Of a stretch of DNA of 64,000 nt, positions 1 to 8,837 are shown piece after piece. Position 1 is the first letter of the stretch. Every line of letters starts with the position of its first letter. The notes under the pieces are model-generated. The model was given only the letters and a program-made list of their open reading frames with translations, was not told the origin of the DNA and searched no databases. The DNA is from Bog-473 sp963782415 (GTDB taxonomy: Bacteria; Actinomycetota; Acidimicrobiia; Acidimicrobiales; RAAP-2), in NCBI GenBank assembly GCA_963782415.1, contig CAWAJT010000003.1, positions 1 through 64,000 of the forward strand, in the 5' to 3' direction. The position numbers and the translations under genes were made by a program.

Positions 1-996
1 ACGCCGTGAAGTCGCCGCGCAGTAGGCGCTGGTCGTGGGCCGGGGCACAGAGGTACAGGGTGTGGGACCCGCCGAGTAGGTGCCGCGGCTCGAAGGCGTC
101 GCCCGCCGCCGGGCTCCGTGGCGGGTGGACGAAGGGCGCGAGCACCGTCTCGGCCGTGGTGTAGACCGAGCTGCGCGTGCGCTCGTCCCGACACCAGCTG
201 GCTTGGGCCGCGGTGAGGATGTCGGGTGATGTGGCGCGTTCGAGGATGTGCGCCACCTCGCCGACCTCCTGCGTGTCGACCCATCGCACCACGTCGGCCA
301 TGGTGCGCCGGTCGAGCGCCGCGGCGGCGAACAGCGGGGCGAGGAGCTTGGCCGCGGTGGCGTACCAGAACTCACCGTCTGCTGTCGTGCCGTCCGCCTT
401 TGCCGCGTCGCACAACGCGGCCGCCGCTCGGCGGGCCGTTGGCCAGTGGGCACACCCCGCGAGCGGCGACCAGGTGCTGGTGCGGGCGCCGGTCGACCCC
501 GTCGGGTCGATGCACCACACCTGACCCTGACGCGCCCGCGTACCCAGCGTGTGGCGCAGGAGATCGCTCTTCACGCTGGCCGCGACCACGGGCCCCTGCC
601 AGCCGAGGATGGCCGGCACCGCCAGGCTCGTGGTCTTTCCACTCTGCGTGGGGCCGATGACGACCAGGGACTGGGCCGTCTCGGCCGCCAGGCCCGAGGT
701 GCCGCGACACCGGGCAGGACACCGAGGAGGAGGCGGCCCGAAAGCGCCGCGTCTGCCCGCACGAGCAACGGACGCATGTCGCGGCGCCGCGCCCATCGGG
801 CCCCTCTCCTCGAACGGGCCGGTGTCGCGCTCGTCCACCCGGCCAAGCTCGGCCACCCGGACGGCCCGAATCCGAACAACCCGCTCTTGGCGCTCCGTCC
901 CGTCGACCCAGAGCCAGACCCACCGCCACCGGCGAGCGCGGCCACCAGCGTGCCCCCGAGGGCGAGGGGCACCACGACGTCGGTCAGCGCGGTCAC
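1..996 (-). CDS. VirD4/TraG-like type IV coupling protein, C-terminus beyond window, frame break
   Basis: An ATPase that would bring DNA or protein substrates to a type IV secretion channel at the inner membrane. The GTG start at 996 follows the VirB4-like stop by one base. The first ~90 residues (a hydrophobic ALGGTLVAAL stretch, then RRDMRPLLVR) are in one frame. The Walker A motif IGPTQSGKT (codons near 658-632) and everything to the window edge are in another frame, which is open from about 700 down to 1. The shift falls near 700-730, where LLLGV should join RGTSGLAAE. Downstream residues such as DLLRHTLGTR, VWCIDPTG and EFWYATAAKLLAPLF fit actinobacterial TraD/TraG proteins. The end of the gene is not in the window. 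The family call is firm; whether the frame break is biological is not. Confidence 0.8.
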
Positions 997-997
997 G

Positions 998-2288
998 CTA
1001 TCCCGCCGTCATGGCTGCATCGGTGTCGACAATGGTCCGTTCGGTCGCACTCAGCCGATGCTGCACCAGGAAGGAGCGTTGCCCGACCTTCCACAGTGCG
1101 ACGCCGCGCCGGAGCTGCGGGAGGAGGTCGGCCTCGGTGGCGGACAGCGACAGGAGCTCGGCCGCCGCTTCGAGTTCGCCGGGCGACTGGGCGTAGACCA
1201 CACGCGTCTCTGAGTCAGAGAGCAGGCCCTGGGCGAGCGCCACCTGCTCCGAGTCCGACGCGCCCACCGAGCGCAGGTCCGACACTCGGTGCAGCACCGC
1301 CACGTTGGAGACGCCGAAGGCGCGCGACAGCTTCCACGACGACTGCAGCCAACGCGCCACGCCCAGGTTCGACAGGATGGCCCACGCCTCGTCGACCACC
1401 AGGAAGAAGCGACCACGGTCCGACACCGAATTCCCGCTCCCGGCCGCGGCTCGGGCCAGCGCGGCTTGCAGCCAGGCCGTGGCGCACGCCATCAGGACGC
1501 CCAACGCCGCCGACGAATACAGCGCGGACAAGTCGAGCACGACCAGCGGAGCCGACAGGTCGAGTCCCGGTGTTGTGGGGCCGTCGAACATGCCGCAGAG
1601 GTCGCCGTGGACCAGGCGGCGCAGCTCGAGCGCCACGTCCCGCCCGTCTTCGAGGAGGTCGCGCTCTCGCGTACGCAGGGCGAGCGCCGCCTCCGTGCTC
1701 GGCGCCAACAGTGCCTCGACCACGACGGGAACGGTCGGGACGCTGCTGGTGCGGGTCGCCTCGGCCAGCCGCGGCCCCCAAGGCGGCACGCTCGCGTGGC
1801 TGCAGGCCGCGGCCGAGGCAGGCACTGGCCAGGGAGGCGAGCAATTCCGTCCGGCGGCGTCCCGTGGTGTCGTGAGTGGACTCGACGGTGCCGTCGTCTG
1901 GCCCGGGATCGAGCGGGTTCAGGCGGATGGAGCCGCTCGGCCGGAGCGCGACCGGGCGCACACCCCAGGCATCGGCCAGATCGCCGTATTCCCCTTTCGG
2001 GTCCACGACCCAGGCCCGGCGGCCGAACACCGCTTGGCGCCACAGGAACGTCTTGACAAACGAGCTCTTGCCGCGTCCAATCTGGCCGAAGACGACCATG
2101 TTCGGATTGGACACCACGCCGGCCGCATAGAGCTCGAAGGGGTCGAACACGAACGAGCCGCCCAAGAGGTCGTCACCGATCACCACCCCGCGCTGGCCCA
2201 GCCCGGCCTCGGCGATGAACGGGTACGCCGCACCCAGGTTCCTCGTCGTCACCTGGTGTGCCGGCATCCGGGGCATTCGTTCTCTCAT
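998..2288 (-). CDS. VirB4-like conjugation ATPase, with frame break
   Basis: An ATPase expected to power assembly or operation of the type IV secretion apparatus. The N-terminal part (start chosen at ATG 2288 so that it does not run into the divergent YoaK-like gene) has AYPFIAEAGLG and LLGGSFVFDPFELY, then Walker A GQIGRGKS at about residues 68-75 and WVVDPKGEYGDLA. The C-terminal half, in another frame, has Walker B FFLVVDEAW and the arginine-rich end typical of the family. The two halves join near 1775-1800, in a G-rich run where LQPRERAALG should continue into LAEATRTSSV. Combined length is about 430 residues, as usual for short actinobacterial VirB4-like ATPases. It is in operon with the coupling protein downstream. 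Confidence 0.82.
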
Positions 2289-2378
2289 CGGTGGTGAACG
2301 GTCGCCCGCGGCAGCGGTCGGCTCCGTTACGTTGGCGGAGGCGTGCCCATCGACAGTCGCGGGGAAGGTTGAGCGCAC

Positions 2379-3068
2379 ATGAGCGAGCCCGATCGTCCAC
2401 CCCAGCCCTTGGTGGTGACCTTGGCCGCGCTGACCGTCGTCAGCGGGTTCGTCGACGCGGTGAGCTTTCTCGCCCTCGGACACGTGTTCACCGCCAACAT
2501 GACCGGCAACGTCGTGCTGATCGGCTTCGCCGCCGCAGGCGCGCCGGGCTTCTCCATGGCTGCCAGCCTGTGCGCGCTCGGTTCCTTCCTCGTCGGAGCC
2601 GTGATCGCGGGGCGCATGCTGCGGAAGGTCACTTCGCCCCGCCGGCTGTTGGGGCTTGCGATGGTGATCGAAGCAGGCTGCACCGCGGGGGCCGCCGCCG
2701 TCGCTGGGACGGTCACGACGATCGGCAGCGGGTGGCCCCGCTTCGCCGTGATCGCCGTGCTGGCGTCGGCCATGGGCCTGCGCAACGCAGCCGTCCGGCG
2801 CATCGGGGTGCCCGACATGTCGACGACGGTCCTCACCACGACCCTGACCGGCCTCGCATCGGGCTCACGGCTGGGCGCCGGGACCAACCCCCACGGTCGT
2901 CTCGGCGCGACCTCTGCCGTGTCCATGTTCGTGGGCGCACTCGTCGGCGCCCTTCTCGTGCTGCATGCCGGACCCACGTGGTCGCTCGGCGTTGCCGCCG
3001 GCATCGTCACGGCGACGGCCGTGTTCTTCTCCCGCGAAGTGCCGCTCGAGCTCGGTGTCGCCCGCTAG
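2379..3068 (+). CDS. YoaK family (DUF1275) membrane protein
   Basis: A 229-residue polytopic membrane protein of the YoaK/DUF1275 family, whose function is not established. Family hallmarks are visible: SGFVDAVSFLALGHVFTANMTGN near residues 22-44 with the conserved FVDA and ANMTGN motifs, a GSFLVGAVIAG helix and the late pair GALVGALLVLHAG. About six membrane segments. A GGGGAAGG purine stretch lies about 11 bases before the ATG. The gene is divergent from the VirB4-like ATPase (90 bases apart, so promoters face each other) and convergent with the NUDIX gene. It interrupts the type IV secretion set by orientation and is probably cargo rather than a secretion component. Confidence 0.88.
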   Translation: MSEPDRPPQPLVVTLAALTVVSGFVDAVSFLALGHVFTANMTGNVVLIGFAAAGAPGFSMAASLCALGSFLVGAVIAGRMLRKVTSPRRLLGLAMVIEAGCTAGAAAVAGTVTTIGSGWPRFAVIAVLASAMGLRNAAVRRIGVPDMSTTVLTTTLTGLASGSRLGAGTNPHGRLGATSAVSMFVGALVGALLVLHAGPTWSLGVAAGIVTATAVFFSREVPLELGVAR

Positions 3069-3128
3069 TGCGGATCGTGTAACCGGTACCGCCGGAGGAC
3101 GACGACGTGCACAACGCGCAGAGATCAG

Positions 3129-3599
3129 CTACTGCGCCACGCCGTCCTCCAAATAGACACACCCTGTCGGAGCGGCGAGCGCCGCACCGACGCGGCGACG
3201 CAGCGGGCCACTGAGCAACGAGAGGCCCTCTGCGGGCTCGACCAATCGGTGCTCGGAGAGCTCCTCCTCCTGCAAGGTGATGCCGTCGAGAACGTCGTCG
3301 GTCAGCACGCCGCAGTGGAAGAGGAACCGCAGACCGCCCGGCCTCGACCGCTTGGGGCGCAAGAAGTCGACGGCGACCAGTCGGCCCTCGTCCACGACGA
3401 GCCCCACCTCCTCGCGCACCTCGCGCCGGCATGCCTCCCACGGAGTCTCGCCGTCGGCCTCCATGATCCCGCCCGGAATGGTCCAGTGCTCCTTGTAGGT
3501 GGGATTGGCGATCAGCAGCCGGCCGCGGCTGTCGAAGATCAGCGCACCGGCTGACGCCGGAATCCGCGGCAGGACGAAGGGCGCATCGACCTCGCTCAT
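3129..3599 (-). CDS. NUDIX hydrolase
   Basis: A 156-residue NUDIX protein that would hydrolyse a nucleoside diphosphate linked to another moiety; substrate unknown. The NUDIX box is complete: GGIMEADGE, seven residues, then REVREEVGL, with the metal-binding glutamates in REVREE. It is preceded by LLIANPTYKEHWTIPGG, the usual strand and loop before the box. The start is ATG 3599; an open frame extends upstream through the sulfatase but has no NUDIX sequence there. The gene lies 22 bases after the sulfatase stop on the same strand, so the two are probably co-transcribed. Confidence 0.9.
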   Translation of the reverse strand: MSEVDAPFVLPRIPASAGALIFDSRGRLLIANPTYKEHWTIPGGIMEADGETPWEACRREVREEVGLVVDEGRLVAVDFLRPKRSRPGGLRFLFHCGVLTDDVLDGITLQEEELSEHRLVEPAEGLSLLSGPLRRRVGAALAAPTGCVYLEDGVAQ

Positions 3600-3621
3600 C
3601 CGCGCTGACCGCCGCAGCCGA

Positions 3622-5235
3622 TCATGCAATGCCCAGCCGGACCAGCTGCTCGCTCGGAGCCTCGACCGACTGCAGCGCGACACGCAAAAGCTCCACCATG
3701 TCGTCCTCGGCGGCGGCGCCGCGTAGGTTCTCCTGCTCCTCCGGGTCGTTGACGATGTCGAAGAGGAAGTGCGCGTCGACCGCGTTGTGCCCCACCCAGA
3801 ACGGGACACGGTCGCCCGGCTCGAACGGCTGGCGGATGACGGGAACGTCCGAGCCCGGCATGAAGTCGAGGTGGGCCCGGCGGTCCGGTGGCGGCAGCCG
3901 CACCTGATCCTCCAGGCCGTGCACCGGCATGGTGGACCAGCGGTTCGACCACATCGACAGCGGGAAGTTCTCCCCGGCGGCGCCGCGGGCGTACTTCCGC
4001 CGCCCGTCGGTCACCTGCACCCAGTTGCCGTAGACACCGCCGATGGCCCACTCCCTGACACCGGAGCCCTCGCCGCGCACCAGTGGGGCGAACGACGCGC
4101 CGTGCGAGTCGCTCCGCACCGGCACGCCGAACACGTCGACGAGCGTGGCGTTGATGTCGACGTTGGTGGTCAGCGCCGGACACTCGGTGCCCCCGGGCAC
4201 ACCCGGCCACGACACGAGCAGCGGAATGTGGCCGAGCGGCTCGTACTGCATGACGCCGGGCTTGCCCCAGATGTCCTTCTCTCCGAGATAGTGCCCGTGG
4301 TCGGTGCACACGATGACGGCCGTGCTCTCCCACAGCCCGCGGTCGGTCAGTGCGTCGAAGACCTGGCCGACCCAGTGGTCGATCATGCTCAGCTTGGCCC
4401 CGTAGTTGGCCCGTATCTGGCGGCCCTCGCGCTCGCTCAGCCGCCCGGCTCCGAGGGCACCGATGTCGTACGGAGGCCAGATCAGGAGCTCGCCGTCCCA
4501 GTCCGGGTCGTAGCGTCGCGCCCAGGGCTCCGGCGTGTCGAACGGCTCGTGGGGATCGAACTCGTCCACGAAGAGGAGGAACGGCGCGTCATCGGGCACA
4601 CCGTCACGCAACCACCGCGCCGCAGCCCTCATGGTGCGCGGCCCGGGGAAGTCCTCCTCGGCGCGGAAGAACGTGCGCGAGCGGTCATAGGCCCGGTCCT
4701 TCGCGTCGGCCCAGCCGAGACGGTCGCGCCAGAACCACCCACCGCCGCGCGCCGGCAGCGCGGGTGCGCCAACAAAGGTCGGGTCGGAGTAGGTACGCCA
4801 GGGGTCGCCCTCGTGCCCGCGCACGTACTCCCATCCGCTGAAATCGGTGTGGTAGTTCTCGCCGCCCACCTCGAAGAGATGCGGATGGTCGGACACGAGC
4901 ATGGTCGTCACACCGGCACGCCGCAGTCGTTGCGTGATCGGCTCCTCCCAGATCTCTATGGATCCCCACGGCCGCCACAAGAAGTCGAGCGAACCGCACA
5001 AGATGTCGTGGCGCGCCGGCATGCACGGCAGGGAACCCGTGACGTGGGAGGTGAACCGCACGGCCTGCTCGGAAGCGAAACGGTCGAGATGCGGCGTCTC
5101 GAACTCCGTGCCGCCGTAGCTCCCGAGCATGTGGCGGTTGAGGCTGTCGAGGAGCAGCACGACGACGTTGCGCGGGCCGCCGTCACCCGCCACCGAGCCT
5201 GCGGTGGCCAGACCAGGGTCGGTCGCGCCGGACAT
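3622..5235 (-). CDS. Sulfatase (alkaline phosphatase superfamily)
   Basis: A 537-residue sulfatase-family hydrolase. The formylglycine motif C-x-P-x-R is present as CMPAR at residues 71-75 (Cys type, which needs a formylglycine-generating enzyme not seen in this window). Other marks are the N-terminal metal site NVVVLLLDSLNRHMLGSYG, VDEFDPHEPFD, CTDHGHYLGEKDIWGKPG with metal ligands and the catalytic Lys/His region, and a C-terminal NDPEEQENL. No signal peptide is visible, so a cytoplasmic location is likely. Start ATG 5235. It follows the SCO6880-type gene by about 30 bases on the same strand, so it looks co-transcribed with secretion genes. Substrate unknown; choline- or aryl-sulfate-like esters or phosphonates are possible. 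Confidence 0.9.
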   Translation of the reverse strand: MSGATDPGLATAGSVAGDGGPRNVVVLLLDSLNRHMLGSYGGTEFETPHLDRFASEQAVRFTSHVTGSLPCMPARHDILCGSLDFLWRPWGSIEIWEEPITQRLRRAGVTTMLVSDHPHLFEVGGENYHTDFSGWEYVRGHEGDPWRTYSDPTFVGAPALPARGGGWFWRDRLGWADAKDRAYDRSRTFFRAEEDFPGPRTMRAAARWLRDGVPDDAPFLLFVDEFDPHEPFDTPEPWARRYDPDWDGELLIWPPYDIGALGAGRLSEREGRQIRANYGAKLSMIDHWVGQVFDALTDRGLWESTAVIVCTDHGHYLGEKDIWGKPGVMQYEPLGHIPLLVSWPGVPGGTECPALTTNVDINATLVDVFGVPVRSDSHGASFAPLVRGEGSGVREWAIGGVYGNWVQVTDGRRKYARGAAGENFPLSMWSNRWSTMPVHGLEDQVRLPPPDRRAHLDFMPGSDVPVIRQPFEPGDRVPFWVGHNAVDAHFLFDIVNDPEEQENLRGAAAEDDMVELLRVALQSVEAPSEQLVRLGIA

Positions 5236-5264
5236 GGCTGCATCGTAGGGGCAGGCGACGATTG

Positions 5265-6632
5265 TCACCGGAGCCCGCGGCACAGGGGCAGGGTGCAGGT
5301 GTAGCCCGACGCCTGGTCGCCATAGAGACGACGCAGCGCCAGCCGGCTCTGCCCGGCGGCGTGCTGCACCACGTCGCACGCGGCGACCAACTCTTCTTCG
5401 CTGGGTGCTGAGACGGTGACATACCCCGAGTAACGGAACGACGCATGACCCTCGGCGAGTTCCGCTTCGCGGCGGGCCAGGACCTCGGACTCGCGGGCAT
5501 GGCGCGCCGTCGAGACGAAGCCCCCGCGGCGACGCAGCTCGCTGTCGGCCAGGTCGGCGGTCCGCGACGCCTCGACCTTGCGCACCGCGGTGTCGGGACC
5601 GAGCGGCTCCATCACGACGGCGAGGGTGGCGCGCGACGAACCCAAGAGGATCGGCGCCAGGAAGTCACTCCGCACTTCTATGCGCGGCCATTCGGCTACC
5701 CAGAAGGTGGCGTGGACCATGCCATCGACGCGGACCTCGGACCAGCTCTCCGTCATGGCCATCGGCCAGTGGTCCAGGGGCGGCGTTTGGCTCGAGCAGG
5801 AGGCGTACGGCTCGTAGGTGCGCAGCAGCTGGTGGGCCAGCTCGTCCGCCGACAGCACCGACTCGACCTGCACGTCGGCATCGCCCAACAGACGCGTCAG
5901 CGAACCCACCTCACGTGCGAGGGTGGCGCAGCCAACTTCGATTGACCGGGTCTGTCGGACCTGTACGGCAAGAACGACATCGTGAGCCGATGTGTGCGAA
6001 TCCATGTCCTGTAGCAGCGCGTCGTAGGAGGCGGTGCAGGCCGACGCCGCGTCGGACGCCTTCTCAGCGGCGAAGAACGACCGTACGCCCCCGCCGTCGT
6101 CGGGGAACGATGCGGCCACCCATTGCACGCGGTGGATGGGCGAGCCCTCGCGAGACAGCGACGCCAGCACCGCGGCCCACGCACCCACCCGGCGGTCCTG
6201 CTCGTCGGCGCCGAGCAGGGCGAAGCTACCGCCGCGCAGCAAGAGGGCGGCGGTGAGGGTGCGACCGACCCGGTCGTGCACCACGCCCATGTCGCGCCAG
6301 TCGGCCCGCAGGAGGCGCAGCCCGCGCAGCGCACCCATGCGCGCCGCGCCGTGCAGTCCGAGCCCCAGCCGCCGGGCGCCCCAACACACCACCACGGGCA
6401 GCCACTCGTCGCCCGTCCGACCGGCGACGGGCACGGTGGCCAGTGCGCCGTAGAGAACCAGGATCCCGATGGCCGCCACCACGCCCGAAGCATTGGACTC
6501 GGCGCGCAGAACGATGACCCCGAAGAGGAGGCCCACCGCCACAGTGAGGATCTGCCCGGGACGCCAACCGGCGAGTGCGCCTCCGCGCTCGCGTGGGCCG
6601 AAGCGGTAGCGCGATCCTCCTTCGCCGCTCAT
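5265..6632 (-). CDS. SCO6880-type conjugation-associated membrane protein
   Basis: A 455-residue protein resembling the SCO6880 family, regularly found between TrbL-like and VirB4-like genes in actinobacterial conjugation-like clusters. Residues 1-70 carry YRFGPRERGG followed by two membrane helices (ILTVAVGLLFGVIVL and VVAAIGILVLYGALATVPV), the PrgI-like part. The rest is a large soluble domain with RVGRTLTAALLLRGGSFALLG and HDVVLAVQV. The start is ATG 6632, giving a 4-base ATGA overlap with the TrbL-like stop. The upstream in-frame start at 6659 would extend into TrbL coding. Exact biochemical role is unknown; it probably bridges the membrane complex and the ATPase. Confidence 0.82.
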   Translation of the reverse strand: MSGEGGSRYRFGPRERGGALAGWRPGQILTVAVGLLFGVIVLRAESNASGVVAAIGILVLYGALATVPVAGRTGDEWLPVVVCWGARRLGLGLHGAARMGALRGLRLLRADWRDMGVVHDRVGRTLTAALLLRGGSFALLGADEQDRRVGAWAAVLASLSREGSPIHRVQWVAASFPDDGGGVRSFFAAEKASDAASACTASYDALLQDMDSHTSAHDVVLAVQVRQTRSIEVGCATLAREVGSLTRLLGDADVQVESVLSADELAHQLLRTYEPYASCSSQTPPLDHWPMAMTESWSEVRVDGMVHATFWVAEWPRIEVRSDFLAPILLGSSRATLAVVMEPLGPDTAVRKVEASRTADLADSELRRRGGFVSTARHARESEVLARREAELAEGHASFRYSGYVTVSAPSEEELVAACDVVQHAAGQSRLALRRLYGDQASGYTCTLPLCRGLR

Positions 6633-8194
6633 GCGTCGGGTTCCTCGCCCGGCGGCCACGCCGGCTCGAGCCCCACCATCTGGGGCCCGTGGCCGTCGTC
6701 ACGCAAGTAGAAGCGCGGGCCACCCGGATACGGCCGACGCATCAGCGAGCGCCCCTCCGGAACGTCCTTCCACATCCAGGCGTCCTCCGGAGTCCGCGGG
6801 CCAGGTGTCCGCGGGCCAGGTGTTCTCGGTTGCAATCCTTCGCCGGCCGGGGCCGAGGTGGCGAGCGATGCTGTCGCTGACGTCTCGGCCGCGGACGCGT
6901 CGGGCGCCGACTCCGTCCCGACTCCCGGTGTTGATCCCGCGTCGGTTCCCGGCGGGGCCAGGACCGGCTTTCGCCCCTTGTCCCTCGGGGTGACGCCCTC
7001 AGCCCGCAGTCGGGCGACCTCTTCGTCGTAGATCCGCTGCGACTCGCTCTCTCCCTCCGCCATGGGGATATCGGGGGCGCCGCCCCCGTCGCCGCCCCCA
7101 TCGCCCCCGCCGTCGTCTCCTGTCTCTCCGCCTATCCCGCGGCCGAAACCGCCGCCGATCCCGCCGCCACGACCGCCGCCGGGCGTCTGCGCCAGCAACC
7201 GGGCATCGCCCAGCGCGCCCAAACCCTCGTGGAGCGCATGACTGGCCGCCGTCCTGGGTGCCCGGGTCAGGGCGGCACTGCCGCGCTGACGCAGCCCGTC
7301 GAGATGTCCCACCGCCCCCGCCTCCACCGCCGGGATCATGCGCAGGATGGCGAAGGGCACGAAGGTGGCCATGACCAAGAGCGCGCCCCCGGCCAACACG
7401 GACGAGAAGCCGGCGCCGTGGGCACCGGTGCCGGCCGTGCCCGAAGACACCGCGCCCGCCGCCAGGCTCAGTGTGGCCACGATGACGAATTTGGAGAGGA
7501 TGAGCGCCGCCAGGGTCTCGACCAGACGGCGGCACCAGTGCGACACCGCCGGCCACACCAGCGTTGCGAGCGCGAGCGGCAGGAAGAGCACGGCGACATA
7601 GACCGCTGCCGCCCGGATCAGGAGCTCCAACCAGAGGACGAAGGCCGCCACGGCGATCAGCAGCGAAATCAGCAGCAGCACGAAACTGGCGATCGTCGGA
7701 TCCCCTGCGGCCGCCACCAGCCCCGACGTGATGCCTGTGAGCAGGGAATTCACGTCGGAGCTGGTCCCGCCGGCGACGGCGTCGCTCATGGCGTCGGTCG
7801 CCGAGAGGCTCAACACGACGATCTGGATGGCGACGACCGCCAACAACAGAGCCAGGGGGAGCTGGACCAGGACGGTCCTGACGAGCTGGCCCGGGTTCTG
7901 GCGTACCACGGCCTGGAGGGTCGACGCCAGCAGCATCGGCAGGATGACGACGCCGGCCAGGGCCGTCATCTGGCCGTAGTGCGTGCGGAACCAGCTGGCC
8001 CCGAGATCGACCGTCGTGGTGGCGCTGAGGACGTCGCCGATCTGGCTCAGCAACCACTCGGCGCCGCTGGCCACCCACTGGCTGATGCCGCTGAGGACGG
8101 TCTCGAAGCCGGAAGAGGCGATGGAGCCGCCGATGCTGCCGGCCTGGCAGATCGGGTTGAGCGCGTCGAGGCCGGTGCAGCCGGTGGCGAGCAC
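6629..8194 (-). CDS. TrbL/VirB6-like type IV secretion channel protein
   Basis: A 521-residue protein with an N-terminal polytopic half and a soluble, Gly/Asp/Pro-rich tail. Hydrophobic segments include ALAGVVILPMLLAST, LPLALLLAVVAIQIVVL, FVLLLISLLIAVAAFVL, AAAVYVAVLFLPLALATLVW and LAGGALLVMATFVPFAILRM, consistent with a TrbL/VirB6 inner-membrane channel component. The WPAVSHWCRRLVETLAALILSKF segment matches actinobacterial TrbL-like proteins. The tail from about residue 345 has GGG/GDDGGGD repeats, then PGPRTPGPRTPED. It begins 12 bases after the small two-TM gene and overlaps SCO6880 by ATGA, so the three form one operon. Confidence 0.8.
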   Translation of the reverse strand: MLATGCTGLDALNPICQAGSIGGSIASSGFETVLSGISQWVASGAEWLLSQIGDVLSATTTVDLGASWFRTHYGQMTALAGVVILPMLLASTLQAVVRQNPGQLVRTVLVQLPLALLLAVVAIQIVVLSLSATDAMSDAVAGGTSSDVNSLLTGITSGLVAAAGDPTIASFVLLLISLLIAVAAFVLWLELLIRAAAVYVAVLFLPLALATLVWPAVSHWCRRLVETLAALILSKFVIVATLSLAAGAVSSGTAGTGAHGAGFSSVLAGGALLVMATFVPFAILRMIPAVEAGAVGHLDGLRQRGSAALTRAPRTAASHALHEGLGALGDARLLAQTPGGGRGGGIGGGFGRGIGGETGDDGGGDGGGDGGGAPDIPMAEGESESQRIYDEEVARLRAEGVTPRDKGRKPVLAPPGTDAGSTPGVGTESAPDASAAETSATASLATSAPAGEGLQPRTPGPRTPGPRTPEDAWMWKDVPEGRSLMRRPYPGGPRFYLRDDGHGPQMVGLEPAWPPGEEPDA

Positions 8195-8206
8195 GGGGCG
8201 CCCCGA

Positions 8207-8500
8207 TCAGTGCAGGTTGGCGCCGGTGTGGAAGAAGAAATTGATGAGCGGCGGCGCCGCGCCGATCAGCAGCGCCGCCAGGCCCGACACCAGCACGGCC
8301 CGGCGTCCGACCATGGACTGCTGGAAGTTCTGGGCGTGGACACCGAGCGCCCAGGCGGCGGCGCCGATGAGGAGCCCCACTAAGGCGGCAATCAGGGCCC
8401 ACGCCCCCAGCCCATTGGTCAGCTCCTGGAGCGTCCCCCCACCTGGGAGGGCGTTCACGCTCGGGTTCAGCGAGACGTCGGCCAGGTGCCACACGACCAT
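8207..8500 (-). CDS. Small two-TM protein, VirB2-like pilin candidate
   Basis: A 97-residue protein with two hydrophobic helices (ALIAALVGLLIGAAAWALG and VLVSGLAALLIGAAPPLINFFF) joined by a short polar loop HAQNFQQSMVGRR. It has LPGGGTLQELTNGLGAWAL before the first helix. Size, topology and position before TrbL match the small proteins at the head of actinobacterial conjugation-like operons (DUF6112-like from memory), which are candidates for the VirB2-type pilin. Start ATG 8500 was chosen; the open frame extends upstream, but the extension is arginine-rich and unlike coding. It is probably the first gene of the secretion operon. Confidence 0.72.
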   Translation of the reverse strand: MVVWHLADVSLNPSVNALPGGGTLQELTNGLGAWALIAALVGLLIGAAAWALGVHAQNFQQSMVGRRAVLVSGLAALLIGAAPPLINFFFHTGANLH

Positions 8501-8837
8501 CGGTGCCTCCAGTGGTGGGTACCGGCGCCGGACTCTCCGGGGCGCCGTTCGGAGGAGAACGGTTGAACACGGCGTCCGTTTGGCCGTTCTTCTGCCGCCC
8601 CGCTCTGCAGCCTGCGCTCGTGCATCCCTGCCTTTTGCAGCCATCGCCGCAGGCACGGCCGACCGGTTGGTCCCGTGGTGTTGGAGAAGGGCAGTTCAGG
8701 CCGAGGGTCCTGGCTGACGAGGCCGAACAGTTGGCGCACCGAGTTGCGTGCAACGAGTGCCCTGTTCGCCCAGCACGCTCCAGCCCTGTCATATTGGGGG
8801 CGTGCTGCTCAGCGGGCCGGGGGAAGTGAATTTGAGC
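8501..8837. promoter_or_regulatory. Divergent intergenic region between the secretion operon and senX3-regX3
   Basis: About 335 bases without a convincing gene separate the leftward type IV secretion operon from the rightward two-component pair, so both promoters should lie here. An inverted repeat GTTGC-GT-GCAAC is at 8743-8754, about 85 bases before the kinase start. A purine-rich GGGGGAA at 8819-8825 could serve as ribosome binding site either for GTG 8826 (too close) or ATG 8838 (about 12 bases). No clear -10/-35 pair was assigned. Confidence 0.4.

Noticed and set aside
8743..8754. GTTGC-GT-GCAAC as a Pho-box or RegX3 site
   Set aside because: It does not contain the direct-repeat pattern of Pho boxes and is too short to claim more than an inverted repeat.
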